DNA of 64,000 nt from Levilactobacillus bambusae (lineage in GTDB: Bacteria > Bacillota > Bacilli > Lactobacillales > Lactobacillaceae), in contig NZ_QCXQ01000002.1 of assembly GCF_003124125.1 (NCBI RefSeq), positions 328,747 through 392,746 on the forward strand. The letters are read 5' to 3'. The position numbers and the translations under genes are program-made. This document shows, piece after piece, positions 7,741 to 16,663 of this stretch. How positions within the stretch are numbered: position 1 is the stretch's first letter; each line of letters starts with the position of its first letter. Under the pieces are notes generated by a model. The model was not told the origin of the DNA and did not search any database. It saw nothing but the letters and a program-made list of their open reading frames with translations.

Positions 7741-8643
7741 TTACTTCTTCATGTCCATTGCGTGGCCACCAAAACCGTGACGTAAGGCAGAGACAACCTT
7801 ACCTGTAAAGGTGTCTTCTTCCATTGACCGGTAACGGTTCAACAGTGCAGCTGCAATAACTGGAGTTGAAGTTTGTTGGTCAAGTGCTTCTTCAAGTGTC
7901 CACTTACCTTCACCTGAGGAGAACATCTTACCAGAAATATTGTCTAAATTATCATCTTGAGCAAAGGCTTCTTCAGCTAATTCCATAAGCCAACCACGAA
8001 TAACTGAACCGTGTGACCAAACCTTGGCAACGGCTTCGTTATCGTAGTCGAATGGACTCTTTTCAAGTACTTCAAATCCTTCACCGATGGCTTCCATCAT
8101 TCCGTATTCAATACCGTTATGAACCATCTTCATGTAATGTCCTGAACCAGGTTTCCCTGTGTAAAGGTATCCATCTTTTTCAGCAATGCCTTCAAATAAT
8201 GGCTTCAAGTGTTCGAATGCTTCTGCACTCGTTCCACCAATCATGAAGTTCCCATCTTCTAAAGCACCGCTTTGACCACCAGAGGTTCCACAATCGAAAA
8301 AGTTAATGCCTTTGGCTTCGCACATTTCCGCGTGACGTAGTGAGTCTTTGTAGTATGAGTTACCACCATCAATGAGGTAATCACCTGAAGATAACAGGTT
8401 AGTTAATTCCTCAATTGTTGAGTCAGTAGGTGCGCCTGCTGGAACCATCACCCAGACAGTCCGTGGTGCATCCAACTTTGCAACAAGTTCCTGTAGAGTC
8501 GTTGCTGCTTGTGCTCCAGCTGCCTCTGCTTCAGCAATTGCATCGGCGTTTAAGTCATATGCTACAACCTCATTGCCGTTACGAATCATGTTCTTGACCA
8601 AGTTTAGGCCCATCTTACCGAGTCCAACCATTCCGATTTGCAT
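7741..8643 (-). CDS. gnd: 6-phosphogluconate dehydrogenase, decarboxylating (short GntZ type)
   Basis: This enzyme oxidises 6-phosphogluconate to ribulose-5-phosphate plus CO2 and is a key step of the heterofermentative phosphoketolase route. It is 300 aa, the short GntZ/YqeC class rather than the 470-aa Gnd class. The Rossmann start is QIGMVGLGKMGLNLVKNM; the substrate site is FDCGTSGGQSGALEDGNFM and the catalytic Lys region is GSGHYMKMVHNGIEYGMMEA. Its promoter at 8694-8722 is near consensus, consistent with high expression. Confidence 0.93.
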   Translation of the reverse strand: MQIGMVGLGKMGLNLVKNMIRNGNEVVAYDLNADAIAEAEAAGAQAATTLQELVAKLDAPRTVWVMVPAGAPTDSTIEELTNLLSSGDYLIDGGNSYYKDSLRHAEMCEAKGINFFDCGTSGGQSGALEDGNFMIGGTSAEAFEHLKPLFEGIAEKDGYLYTGKPGSGHYMKMVHNGIEYGMMEAIGEGFEVLEKSPFDYDNEAVAKVWSHGSVIRGWLMELAEEAFAQDDNLDNISGKMFSSGEGKWTLEEALDQQTSTPVIAAALLNRYRSMEEDTFTGKVVSALRHGFGGHAMDMKK

Positions 8644-8693
8644 TATCGATTAATCCCTCTTTCAGTTTTTGTCGAAACAAAATCACAAAACGA

Positions 8694-8722
8694 ATTATAC
8701 GTTCTTTTGTGAAAACTTTCAA
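8694..8722 (-). promoter_or_regulatory. Promoter of gnd
   Basis: On the minus strand, TTGAAA (8717-8722), an exact 17-bp spacer and TATAAT (8694-8699) lie about 50 nt before the gnd ATG. This is the best-matching sigma-A promoter in the window. Confidence 0.88.
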
Positions 8723-8878
8723 CCACAACTTTTCATTGTAACTATGGGCCTCCTTGTGAAAATTAAGTAAAATTATTAATTTATTTCACAATCGCAAACA
8801 AAGAAAGTGATAAATAAGCGGTTTCCGTGGTGAAAGATTGAGTTTTAAAGATCTTGGTTTCAAAAAGGACAGCCAAAT

Positions 8879-9865
8879 TTAATTACTTTTCTGAGAAAGA
8901 TAAGCCGCTACCGTTTTCCTCATTCCTTCGGTGTATGAAACCTGAGGCATCCAATGGAGTTCACGGCGGATTTTAGCCCAATTCAATGAGTACCGAAAGT
9001 CATGGCCCGGACGATCTGGAACAAAGGTCATCAGATTTTCAAGGTCGGTCAGATTCGTATTCGTTTGTCGAGCCAGTTCCGCTAACACTGAACGGACAAG
9101 GTTGAGATTTGATTTCTCGCACGTTGCCCCAATGTTATACACTCCTCCGACTTGGCCCCGGTGAATAACCCGCCAGATGGCTTGATTGTGGTCACCGACG
9201 TACAACCAATCCCGGACGTTTTGACCGGAACCATATATTGGGATGGGATCATGATTCAGAGCTCGCTTGATCACGGTCGGAATTAACTTTTCGTCGTTTT
9301 GGTTCGGGCCATAGTTATTGGTACAGTGAGTAATCGAAATCGGCAACCCATACGTTGCGTGGTAGGCCTGAACAAAGTGATCTGCCGCCGCCTTTGAAGC
9401 ACTGTACGGACTCCGGGGCCGGTAAGGCGAAGTCTCGGTAAACGTACCCGTTTCGCCAAGGGTGCCAAAGACTTCGTCCGTACTCACCTGGTGGAATCTT
9501 TTGCCTTCAAACTGACCATCCCAAACGGTGCGGGCTGCATCTAACAGGGTGACAGTCCCCCTGACGTTAGAATGAACAAACTTATCGGGGTTCGTAATAC
9601 TTTGATCAACGTGTGATTCGGCCGCAAAGTTAACGACCACATCCGGCTGAAAGTCGGTAAATACCGCGGAAATAACGGTGGCATCGGCAATATCAGCCTG
9701 AATAAACTGGTAGTTGGCCCGATCGCCCACTTGGACAAACTGATTGTTCCCCGCATACGTTAACAAATCAACGTTTAGAAACTGGTCCTGCGGGTTTATT
9801 GGAACAAACTGATTCAAAAAGTTTGATCCAATAAACCCTGACCCTCCAGTCACTAGATATCGCAT
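8879..9865 (-). CDS. rmlB: dTDP-glucose 4,6-dehydratase (orphan RmlB)
   Basis: This extended SDR of 328 aa converts dTDP-glucose to dTDP-4-keto-6-deoxyglucose for rhamnose or other deoxysugar synthesis. Visible motifs are YLVTGGSGFIGSNF (NAD loop), NFAAESHVDQSI, VSTDEVFG with the catalytic DE pair, YSASK (Tyr/Lys), NNYGPNQNDEKLIP, and GSGQNVRDWLYVGDH. The usual partners RmlA, C and D are not nearby, so the pathway must be completed elsewhere or this is a relic. The ATG is chosen over an adjacent GTG because GGAGG sits 8 nt upstream. Confidence 0.9.
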   Translation of the reverse strand: MRYLVTGGSGFIGSNFLNQFVPINPQDQFLNVDLLTYAGNNQFVQVGDRANYQFIQADIADATVISAVFTDFQPDVVVNFAAESHVDQSITNPDKFVHSNVRGTVTLLDAARTVWDGQFEGKRFHQVSTDEVFGTLGETGTFTETSPYRPRSPYSASKAAADHFVQAYHATYGLPISITHCTNNYGPNQNDEKLIPTVIKRALNHDPIPIYGSGQNVRDWLYVGDHNQAIWRVIHRGQVGGVYNIGATCEKSNLNLVRSVLAELARQTNTNLTDLENLMTFVPDRPGHDFRYSLNWAKIRRELHWMPQVSYTEGMRKTVAAYLSQKSN

Positions 9866-9985
9866 CACTAAAACCTCCTAACTATTCCAAAATTAGTGTA
9901 CCATTCGGAATAAAAAAGCGCTAACAATCTTTAAACAGCTATGCTACTATCATCCTATAAGGTAAAAATTAGGAGGCCGATAAAA

Positions 9986-11005
9986 ATGTACGTCGCAGAT
10001 CCAAATCGTTACGAAAAAATGGTTTATAACTATGCGGGAGCTAGCGGACTTCAACTACCCGCCATTGGATTAGGTTTATGGCACAACTTTGGGAGCGTCG
10101 ATCGCTTAGATAATCAACGGGCAATTGTCCGTCAAGCCTTTGACCTTGGAATTACCTACTTTGACTTAGCCAATAATTACGGTCCCGAACCGGGAACGGC
10201 AGAAGAAAACTTTGGTCAAATTTTAGCGACTGATCTAAAACCTTACCGGGACGAAATTTTAGTTTCTAGCAAGGCTGGGTACGATATGTGGGAGGGGCCC
10301 TACGGAACGTACGGCTCCCGGAAAAGCATCATTAACAGTGCCAATGATAGCTTACGCCGTTTGGGCCTAGACTACGTTGATATTTTCTATTCCCACCGCT
10401 TTGATCCCAACACCGATCTTCACGAAACGGCGGAAGCCCTTGATCAATTAGTTCGTGAGGGGAAGGCCCTCTACATTGGAATTTCTAATTACACAGGCGA
10501 ACAAATGGCAGCCATTACAAAGATTTTCACCGACCTGAAAACTCCGTTCATCGTCAATCAGGTTCGGTATAACATGTTTAACCGTGGTATCGAAACGGAC
10601 TTACTCCCCGTCTTGAAAAAGGAACGTAAGGCTGGCGTTGCATTTAGTCCCCTCTCCCAAGGTCTCCTAACGGACCGGTACCTTAACGGCATCCCACAGG
10701 ACTCACGGGCTAACCGGTCAGATAGTCCCTTCCTCATTGACAGCCAAGTGGATCAAACCTTATCAACCGTCAAAAAACTAAACGATATCGCTAAACTTCG
10801 GGGGCAGACCTTAGCCGAAATGGCCCTTTCTTGGGATTTACGTGATCCTGAAATGGCCTGCGTTCTCATTGGCGCAAGCCGGCCAAGCCAGGTTCTAGAC
10901 AACGTTCATGCGCTTGATCACCTAACCTTTAGTGACGCCGAACTTAAGGAAATTAACCAGATTTTAGCCGCCCAACCTCAAATCAGTTGGGCTGGCACAA
11001 AATAA
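9986..11005 (+). CDS. Aldo/keto reductase (YghZ/Kv-beta type)
   Basis: This 339-aa NADPH-dependent aldo/keto reductase has a TIM-barrel fold. The catalytic tetrad is visible: Asp and Tyr in FDLANNYGP, Lys in VSSKAGYDMWEGPYG, and His in IFYSHRFDPN. ISNYTGEQM and the C-terminal VLIGASRPSQVLDNV are the cofactor-binding blocks. The class reduces L-glyceraldehyde-3-phosphate and other toxic aldehydes. The ATG at 9986 is used because AGGAGG lies 9 nt upstream; a longer upstream frame lacks a ribosome site. A paralogue is at 34168-35163. Confidence 0.88.
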   Translation: MYVADPNRYEKMVYNYAGASGLQLPAIGLGLWHNFGSVDRLDNQRAIVRQAFDLGITYFDLANNYGPEPGTAEENFGQILATDLKPYRDEILVSSKAGYDMWEGPYGTYGSRKSIINSANDSLRRLGLDYVDIFYSHRFDPNTDLHETAEALDQLVREGKALYIGISNYTGEQMAAITKIFTDLKTPFIVNQVRYNMFNRGIETDLLPVLKKERKAGVAFSPLSQGLLTDRYLNGIPQDSRANRSDSPFLIDSQVDQTLSTVKKLNDIAKLRGQTLAEMALSWDLRDPEMACVLIGASRPSQVLDNVHALDHLTFSDAELKEINQILAAQPQISWAGTK

Positions 11006-11020
11006 ATACTGAACGAATTG

Positions 11021-11056
11021 GGGCCGCTATCCAGGAACATTGCTGGATTGGGGCCT
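11021..11056 (+). terminator. Probable terminator after the aldo/keto reductase
   Basis: ATCCAG/CTGGAT forms a hairpin that is extended by GGCC/GGCC across a small internal loop and followed by CTCTTTT. It is weaker than the other terminators here. Confidence 0.5.
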
Positions 11057-11283
11057 CTTTTGACCCGATTATCCGGGCCGTTATGCCGTTTTAATAATAT
11101 TTTTTTATTGTTTATTTACTAATTCGAATCGGTTAAATTCCACCTTTAGCAACGGATTATCACATTCATATAAATTAATTTTATTGATTCACCGAAGTTT
11201 GACTATAAATTGCATTGGTGGTTTACTAACCATTGAAAAACATTGAGCAATCTATTCAAATAACTTTTTTTGGAGGTCACGTT

Positions 11284-12681
11284 ATGACTGAATATCGTGA
11301 AGAATCAGACACATTAGGTCCCGTAAAAATCCCAGTGGATGCAATGTGGGGACCACAAACCGAACGGAGCCGGCAAAACTTTACGGCTGGATCAAAAATG
11401 CCAATCGAAATGATCCGTGCTCTACTTCAAATTAAGAAGGCCGCTGCCCAAGCTAACTTAGCGCTCGGTGAAATGCCCGAAGACAAAGTCAACTTAATCA
11501 TCCAAGCTATTGATCAGTTATTAGCTTTAAGCGACGAGGACCTTCGCAAGGACTTCCCGCTGGTCGTTTTCCAAACGGGTTCCGGAACTCAAACCAACAT
11601 GAATACGAACGAAGTTGTGGCCCACGTTGCCGCTAAGATCAATCCAGCCATTGAAATCTTGCCGAACGATGACGTCAACCACGGTCAGAGTTCCAACGAT
11701 ATCTTCCCAACGGCCATGAACATCACGGCTACCTTAGCCGTCAATCAATTAAAGGCTGCCATTGCCCACATGATTACGGCCTTAGAGGAGAAGGAAAAGG
11801 CCTACTGGAAGGTGGTCAAAATCGGCCGAACTCACCTGCAGGATGCAACGCCATTAACCTTTGGTCAGGAAATCAGCGGTTGGGTTAGCATGTTACAGCA
11901 CGACTTAGACTACTTAACGAGTTTGGAACCCACCCTCTACGGTCTAGCCATTGGTGGGACCGCCGTTGGAACGGGATTAAACGCCGCCCCTCACGTTTCA
12001 GAAAAGATCACGGAAACGTTGAGTACCGTTTATGGTGTTCCCTTTAGTGATAAAGAAAACAAATTCTATGGTTTAAGCGCCCACTCTGGCTTGAACACCG
12101 TCCACGGTGCCATTAAATCATTAGCGAGTGATGTGATGAAAATTGCAAATGACATTCGTTTCTTAGCTAGTGGCCCCCGAGCCGGCTACAACGAGCTAAA
12201 CATTCCGGCTAACGAACCGGGTTCGTCAATCATGCCCGGCAAGGTCAACCCCACCCAGGCCGAAGCCATTACGATGGCGGCCGCTCGGGTATTGGGCAAT
12301 GACGTCACCATTAGTATTGCTGCTAGTCAGGGGAACTTCGAAATGAACGTTTACAAACCCGTTTTGATTCTGGCCTTCTTAGAGTCCGCTAACCTTTTAA
12401 CGGATACGATTACGGGCTTTACCGACCGGTTAATCGCAGGTTTAACGGTCAACCAGGAACGGATGACCGAACTCGTTGATAACTCCCTCATGACGGTAAC
12501 TGCCCTTTCACCACACATTGGTTACCACGATAGTGCCGTTATCGCCCAACAGGCTGAAAAAGAGGGAACGACCCTAAAAGTGGCGGCCTTAAAGTCTGGT
12601 AAGGTAACCGAAGCCCAGTTTGATGAATGGGTTGATCCCTTAAAGATGACCAACCTTGGCCGCGATTCTCTTGATGATTAG
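11284..12681 (+). CDS. fumC: Fumarate hydratase class II
   Basis: This enzyme interconverts malate and fumarate in the cytoplasm. It is 465 aa, the usual FumC length. Visible motifs are MWGPQTERSRQNF, the fumarase signature GSSIMPGKVNPTQAE, the substrate site TGSGTQTNMNTNE, and VNHGQSSNDIFPTAMNI. The ATG at 11284 follows TGGAGGT; an upstream in-frame extension lacks a ribosome site. It leads a unidirectional block with an FMN reductase, a fumarate reductase flavoprotein and a dicarboxylate-type carrier, so it most likely supplies fumarate from malate as an electron sink. Confidence 0.95.
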   Translation: MTEYREESDTLGPVKIPVDAMWGPQTERSRQNFTAGSKMPIEMIRALLQIKKAAAQANLALGEMPEDKVNLIIQAIDQLLALSDEDLRKDFPLVVFQTGSGTQTNMNTNEVVAHVAAKINPAIEILPNDDVNHGQSSNDIFPTAMNITATLAVNQLKAAIAHMITALEEKEKAYWKVVKIGRTHLQDATPLTFGQEISGWVSMLQHDLDYLTSLEPTLYGLAIGGTAVGTGLNAAPHVSEKITETLSTVYGVPFSDKENKFYGLSAHSGLNTVHGAIKSLASDVMKIANDIRFLASGPRAGYNELNIPANEPGSSIMPGKVNPTQAEAITMAAARVLGNDVTISIAASQGNFEMNVYKPVLILAFLESANLLTDTITGFTDRLIAGLTVNQERMTELVDNSLMTVTALSPHIGYHDSAVIAQQAEKEGTTLKVAALKSGKVTEAQFDEWVDPLKMTNLGRDSLDD

Positions 12682-12696
12682 AAAGGAACCTTAACT

Positions 12697-13272
12697 ATGA
12701 CCAAACCAACCTTTGTTGGGATTGTAGGAACGAACGCAAGTTTTTCTTACAACCGCATTTTATTACAATACATGCAGTCCCACTTTGCGGACTACGCTAA
12801 CCTGGAAATTGCAGAGATTAAGGACGTCCCCCTCTTCAACGAAGACCTTTTAAAGGCCAAGGACATCCCCGCTTCCGTTCAAGATTTAACGCAACAAATC
12901 GAAGCTGCTGACGGAGTTATCTTTGCCACCCCCGAATACGACCACGCAATTCCCTCTAGCTTAAAGAGTGTCTTGGAATGGTTGTCATCCTACTCCCATC
13001 CCCTGCAAAGTACCCCGACAATGATCGTGGGTGCGTCGTACGGAATTCAGGGGACTGTTCGGGCCCAAATGAACCTCCGCGACATCATTGACTCCCCCGG
13101 CGTCAATGCAATTACCATGCCAAATAACGAGTTCATGCTGCCCCGGGCCCAAGATCAGTTTGACGATAACCAACAACTGACCGATGCAAAAACAATCAAG
13201 TTTCTTGATCAATGCTTCAACAACTTTATTAAATTCGCTGATCAAATGAAGGAGGATCCTTTCGTTGGCTGA
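12697..13272 (+). CDS. NADPH-dependent FMN reductase-family protein
   Basis: This is a flavodoxin-fold flavin reductase of 191 aa. GTNASFSYN near the start binds the FMN phosphate. ATPEYDHAIPSSLKSVLEW is the family signature, and VGASYGIQGTVRAQMNLR continues the fold. It lies 15 nt after fumC and overlaps the fumarate reductase start by 8 nt, with the reductase's GGAGGA inside this gene. The tight coupling suggests it passes electrons from NAD(P)H to the next protein; in some relatives these domains are fused. Confidence 0.85.
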   Translation: MTKPTFVGIVGTNASFSYNRILLQYMQSHFADYANLEIAEIKDVPLFNEDLLKAKDIPASVQDLTQQIEAADGVIFATPEYDHAIPSSLKSVLEWLSSYSHPLQSTPTMIVGASYGIQGTVRAQMNLRDIIDSPGVNAITMPNNEFMLPRAQDQFDDNQQLTDAKTIKFLDQCFNNFIKFADQMKEDPFVG

Positions 13273-14656
13273 TAAATTCCGCTTTGAACCCACTGCTCAC
13301 GCAGACTTAAAAACTGACTACGACATGGTGATCATTGGTTCTGGAGCAGCTGGTTTAACCAGTGCCATCCAAGCCTTTGAACTTGGCTTACACCCTGTTA
13401 TTTTAGAAAAAATGGACAAGATTGGTGGCAACACTACCCGGGCCTCTTCCGGAATGAACGCCGCTGAAACCTCAACCCAGCTCAGTCACCAGATCGTGGA
13501 CAGCATGGATGCCTTCTACAACGAAACTTTCGTTGGCGGGGGAAAGAAAAACAACCCTGAACTCTTACGCTACTTCACTGATCACAGTGCGTTAGCAATT
13601 GAATGGCTCAAGGATCACGACATTCCCCTTGAAGACATCACCATTACGGGTGGAATGAAGACACCACGGGCCCACCGACCAGCCAGCACGGCACCAATCG
13701 GCGGTTACTTAGAAACCAACTTGCTTAAGGTGGCTGACAAAGACAACCTTGAAATTTTCACCGACGTTACCGCCACTAAGTTAATGACCGATGCATCAGG
13801 TGATATTACGGGGGTTGAAGTTGAGTTGGACGGGACTAAGAAGACCCTGAACAGCCCAATCGTGGTACTCGCTACCGGTGGTTTTGGCGCCAACCCTAAG
13901 TTAATCGGTCAATACCGGCCGGACTTAGAGCACTACAAGACTACCAATCAACCAGGGGCTACTGGAGACGGAATTTCACTGGCGACTCAAATTGGGGCCG
14001 GCGTTGTCGATATGGATCAAGTTCAGGTTCACCCAACCGTTCAGCAGGACTTTGACCACACCTTCTTAATTGGTGAAGCCGTGCGGGGTGAAGGTGCCAT
14101 CTTAGTGAACGCTGATGGTTCCCGGTTCGTTAATGAATTGGATACCCGGAAAAACGTGACGGCTGCGATCAATAACCTACCAGAAAAATCGGCCTACTTA
14201 ATTTTTGACCAAAACGTCCGGGATCGGGCCCAAGCAATCGAATTTTACGATCACGTTGGGTTAGTAACGACCGGTGAAACCATTGACGACTTAGCCGATA
14301 AGCTGAACATGGCCCCTGAAACACTGACCGCCACCATTAACCGTTGGAATAAACTGGTCGAAGAGGACAGCGACTCCGACTTTAGCCGGGATATGGGTAT
14401 GCATCAGTTTGACAAAGCCCCCTACTTTGCCATTCACATTGCCCCAGCCGTTCACTACACGATGGGGGGACTCAAAATCAACGCTCAAACCCAGGTCCAA
14501 AAGGACGATGGAACTGTGATTAACGGCCTGTTTGCTGCCGGGGAAATTGCGGGTGGCCTCCACGGTGATAACCGAATTGGCGGTAACTCCATTGCTGAAA
14601 CGGTTATCTTTGGTCGTCAGGCTGGCCAACAAGCCTACAAATACTCACAAAAGTAG
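13265..14656 (+). CDS. Fumarate reductase flavoprotein (soluble, FAD-binding)
   Basis: This 463-aa member of the flavocytochrome c/fumarate reductase flavoprotein family reduces fumarate to succinate. The FAD loop is DMVIIGSGAAGLTSAIQA, followed by GGNTTRASSGMNAA. Active-site residues can be seen: His in QVQVHPTV, Arg in GEAVRGEGA, His in APAVHYTMGG, and Arg in GDNRIGGNS. There is no signal peptide or heme motif, so it is cytosolic and needs an external flavin donor, probably the preceding gene. The TTG start is supported by GGAGGA 8 nt upstream and overlaps the previous stop. Confidence 0.9.
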   Translation: MADKFRFEPTAHADLKTDYDMVIIGSGAAGLTSAIQAFELGLHPVILEKMDKIGGNTTRASSGMNAAETSTQLSHQIVDSMDAFYNETFVGGGKKNNPELLRYFTDHSALAIEWLKDHDIPLEDITITGGMKTPRAHRPASTAPIGGYLETNLLKVADKDNLEIFTDVTATKLMTDASGDITGVEVELDGTKKTLNSPIVVLATGGFGANPKLIGQYRPDLEHYKTTNQPGATGDGISLATQIGAGVVDMDQVQVHPTVQQDFDHTFLIGEAVRGEGAILVNADGSRFVNELDTRKNVTAAINNLPEKSAYLIFDQNVRDRAQAIEFYDHVGLVTTGETIDDLADKLNMAPETLTATINRWNKLVEEDSDSDFSRDMGMHQFDKAPYFAIHIAPAVHYTMGGLKINAQTQVQKDDGTVINGLFAAGEIAGGLHGDNRIGGNSIAETVIFGRQAGQQAYKYSQK

Positions 14657-14664
14657 GGAACTAA

Positions 14665-16083
14665 ATGACATTAGAAAAAATTGATTACAAAAAGTTTATC
14701 TGGCCGCTGGTCTTTGGAATTCTCATCTGGGCCTGCTCGCCATTTAAACCCGCTTCCGTTTCATTAGCGGCGTGGCACATGTTTGCCATCTTCGTCGCAA
14801 CGATCGTTGGGTGTATTACCCAACCCCTTCCCATTGGTGGGGTTGCCATCATTGGGTTTGTCGTCACCGTTCTCACCGGTGAGGTCAAGATGGATGCGGC
14901 CATTGCCGGATTTGGGAATGACAGTATCTGGTTAATCGTCATGGCCTTCTTCATCTCACGCGGCTTCATCAAAACGGGATTAGGCCGCCGCATTGCGCTG
15001 ATTTTCGTGCGCCTCTTCGGTAAGAAAACACTGGGGCTAACCTATTCCCTCATTGGGGTGGACCTGATCATTGCACCTGCGACGCCGAGTAACACGGCCC
15101 GAGCCGGGGGCATTATGTATCCCATCATCGAGTCACTTGCCCGGGCGTTTGGATCCTCACCTGCTGATGGGACCCAGCGAAAAATCGGATCATACTTGAT
15201 CTTTTCGGAGTTTCACGGGAATATGATTACCGCCGCAATGTTTTTAACCGCCATGGCGGGCAATCCCTTGGCTCAATCGTTGGCTAAGGGTTATCACGTT
15301 AACATCACGTGGATGAATTGGTTTTTAGGTGGCTTGGTACCAGGCATTTTATCCTTAATCTTAGTTCCCTGGATTATTTACAAACTTTATCCACCTGAAA
15401 TTAAGGAAACCCCTAACGCTAAACAATGGGCTGACGATGAGTTAGACCAAATGGGCGCCTTTTCCCTTCCCGAAAAGCTAATGGCCGTCGTGTTCGTAGT
15501 GGCCCTCCTACTTTGGATTTCGGGGAGCCTGCTGCACATTGATGCCACCTTAACGGCCTTTATTGCGATTGCACTGCTCTTACTCTTCGGGGTTTTGAAT
15601 TGGTCAGACATTCTGCATGAAACGGGCGCTTGGAACACCTTGGTTTGGTTCTCGGTTCTTGTGATGATGGCCAACCAATTAAACACTTTAGGCTTTATCC
15701 CTTGGTTGAGTAAATCCATTGCCAGCTCACTGCACGGATTAAACTGGATGATCGTTCTTGTGATCTTAATCCTCGTTTACTTCTACAGTCACTACCTCTT
15801 TGCGAGTGCGACAGCTCATATTAGTGCCATGTATAGTGCATTGCTAGCCGTAGCCCTTTCAGCCGGTGTCCCTCCTCTCCTGGGGGCCCTCATGTTAGGC
15901 TACTTTGGGAATTTATTTGCTTCAACCACCCACTACAGTTCAGGTCCCGCCCCAATTCTCTTTGGCTCCGGCTACGTCGCCCAAAAAGATTGGTGGCGTC
16001 TAAACGCTATCCTAGGTGTCTTCTACTTAGTCCTCTGGCTAACGGTCGGCACACTATGGATGAAGGTGTTGGGAATGTGGTAA
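14665..16083 (+). CDS. DASS-family anion/dicarboxylate transporter (CitT-like)
   Basis: This 472-aa integral membrane protein of the divalent anion:Na+ symporter family has about eleven to twelve hydrophobic segments. Family features are the ITQPLPIGGVAIIGFV block, VDLIIAPATPSNTARAGGI (SNT substrate motif) and the second half-repeat FASTTHYSSGPAPILFG. It starts 8 nt after the fumarate reductase stop. Context points to malate, fumarate, citrate or tartrate uptake, perhaps in exchange for succinate. The substrate is inferred, not read from sequence. Confidence 0.87.
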   Translation: MTLEKIDYKKFIWPLVFGILIWACSPFKPASVSLAAWHMFAIFVATIVGCITQPLPIGGVAIIGFVVTVLTGEVKMDAAIAGFGNDSIWLIVMAFFISRGFIKTGLGRRIALIFVRLFGKKTLGLTYSLIGVDLIIAPATPSNTARAGGIMYPIIESLARAFGSSPADGTQRKIGSYLIFSEFHGNMITAAMFLTAMAGNPLAQSLAKGYHVNITWMNWFLGGLVPGILSLILVPWIIYKLYPPEIKETPNAKQWADDELDQMGAFSLPEKLMAVVFVVALLLWISGSLLHIDATLTAFIAIALLLLFGVLNWSDILHETGAWNTLVWFSVLVMMANQLNTLGFIPWLSKSIASSLHGLNWMIVLVILILVYFYSHYLFASATAHISAMYSALLAVALSAGVPPLLGALMLGYFGNLFASTTHYSSGPAPILFGSGYVAQKDWWRLNAILGVFYLVLWLTVGTLWMKVLGMW

Positions 16084-16205
16084 TAGGTCGTGAACCTTTG
16101 TGTCTAGACCCACTAAAATAAGGAACGATATCTTAAATCGGCGGTTTTTCCGATTTTGGATATCGTTCCTTATTTTGGAGGGGTCTGCAAAGGTGAACGT
16201 AGTTA
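16084..16205 (+). repeat. R2 structured module, copy a
   Basis: It begins at the base after the carrier's TAA. TAGGTCGTGA is followed by ACCTTTG and AGACCC arms, a long A/T-capped hairpin (AAAATAAGGAACGATATC with GATATCGTTCCTTATTTT), then GGGTCT and CAAAGGT closing arms and GTGAACGTAG. The arms are complementary to each other but differ from those of copy b. Confidence 0.8.
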
Positions 16206-16322
16206 TAGGTCGTGAACCTCTACGTTTAGGTCCGACTAAATAAGAGTCCCAATCTTTAACTGGTGAATTTCCAGTTGGAGATTGGGACTCTTATTTAGGG
16301 CTGGACCTGTAGAGGTGAGTCA
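16206..16322 (+). repeat. R2 structured module, copy b
   Basis: This tandem unit starts 122 bp after copy a with the same TAGGTCGTGA head. The arms are ACCTCTAC/GTAGAGGT and AGGTCC/GGACCT. They enclose the hairpin AAATAAGAGTCCCAATC with GATTGGGACTCTTATTT and an inner AACTGG/CCAGTT tip. Every stem differs from copy a yet still pairs, which is a covariation pattern. Confidence 0.8.
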
Positions 16323-16415
16323 GAAGTGCTCAGTGTTCTTAGTGGTTGTTGCGTTGCCTTATTCACTCATTGGCTCAACAAACACTAATCAGGACAACAA
16401 GCAGCCACAGGCAAC

Positions 16416-16448
16416 AAAAAAGGGAACCCCCGCCAGGGTTCCCTTTTT
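16416..16448 (+). terminator. Terminator downstream of the R2 tandem
   Basis: AAAAAAGGGAACCC pairs with GGGTTCCCTTTTT across a CCGCCA loop. No gene lies between the R2 modules and this hairpin. The roughly 90 bp in between contain a weak TTGTTGCGTTGCC / GGCAACAA pairing and nothing else I can name. Confidence 0.85.
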
Positions 16449-16583
16449 CTGTGCAGCAAATATGCTCAAATATTTTCTGACAACATTATAACATTCTTTT
16501 TTCAAAAAGTAACTTGTACTAAGCAAGAACATTAAGATCCTGCGACTACTCACTGAATTCTTTATTACTCTCACTTATTACCC

Positions 16584-16636
16584 TTATCATAATAATAATG
16601 TTCATTAATTCACTTTTTCAGTTATAATTGTGATAA
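16584..16636 (+). promoter_or_regulatory. Promoter with two LysR-type boxes before the LysR gene
   Basis: Two copies of TTAT-N7-ATAA (T-N11-A class) lie at 16584-16598 and 16622-16636. A -10 of TATAAT (16623-16628), with TTCATT 17 bp upstream, overlaps the second box. This arrangement fits autoregulation by the LysR protein at 16664. The rest of 16449-16663 is A/T-rich without other visible features. Confidence 0.6.
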
Positions 16637-16663
16637 TAATTAAGTTGATAAAGAAGGGACACC

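Noticed and set aside
16282-16491. 69-residue open frame across the R2 tail and terminator
   Set aside because: It reads through an R2 arm and a terminator hairpin, has no ribosome site, and its translation is not protein-like.
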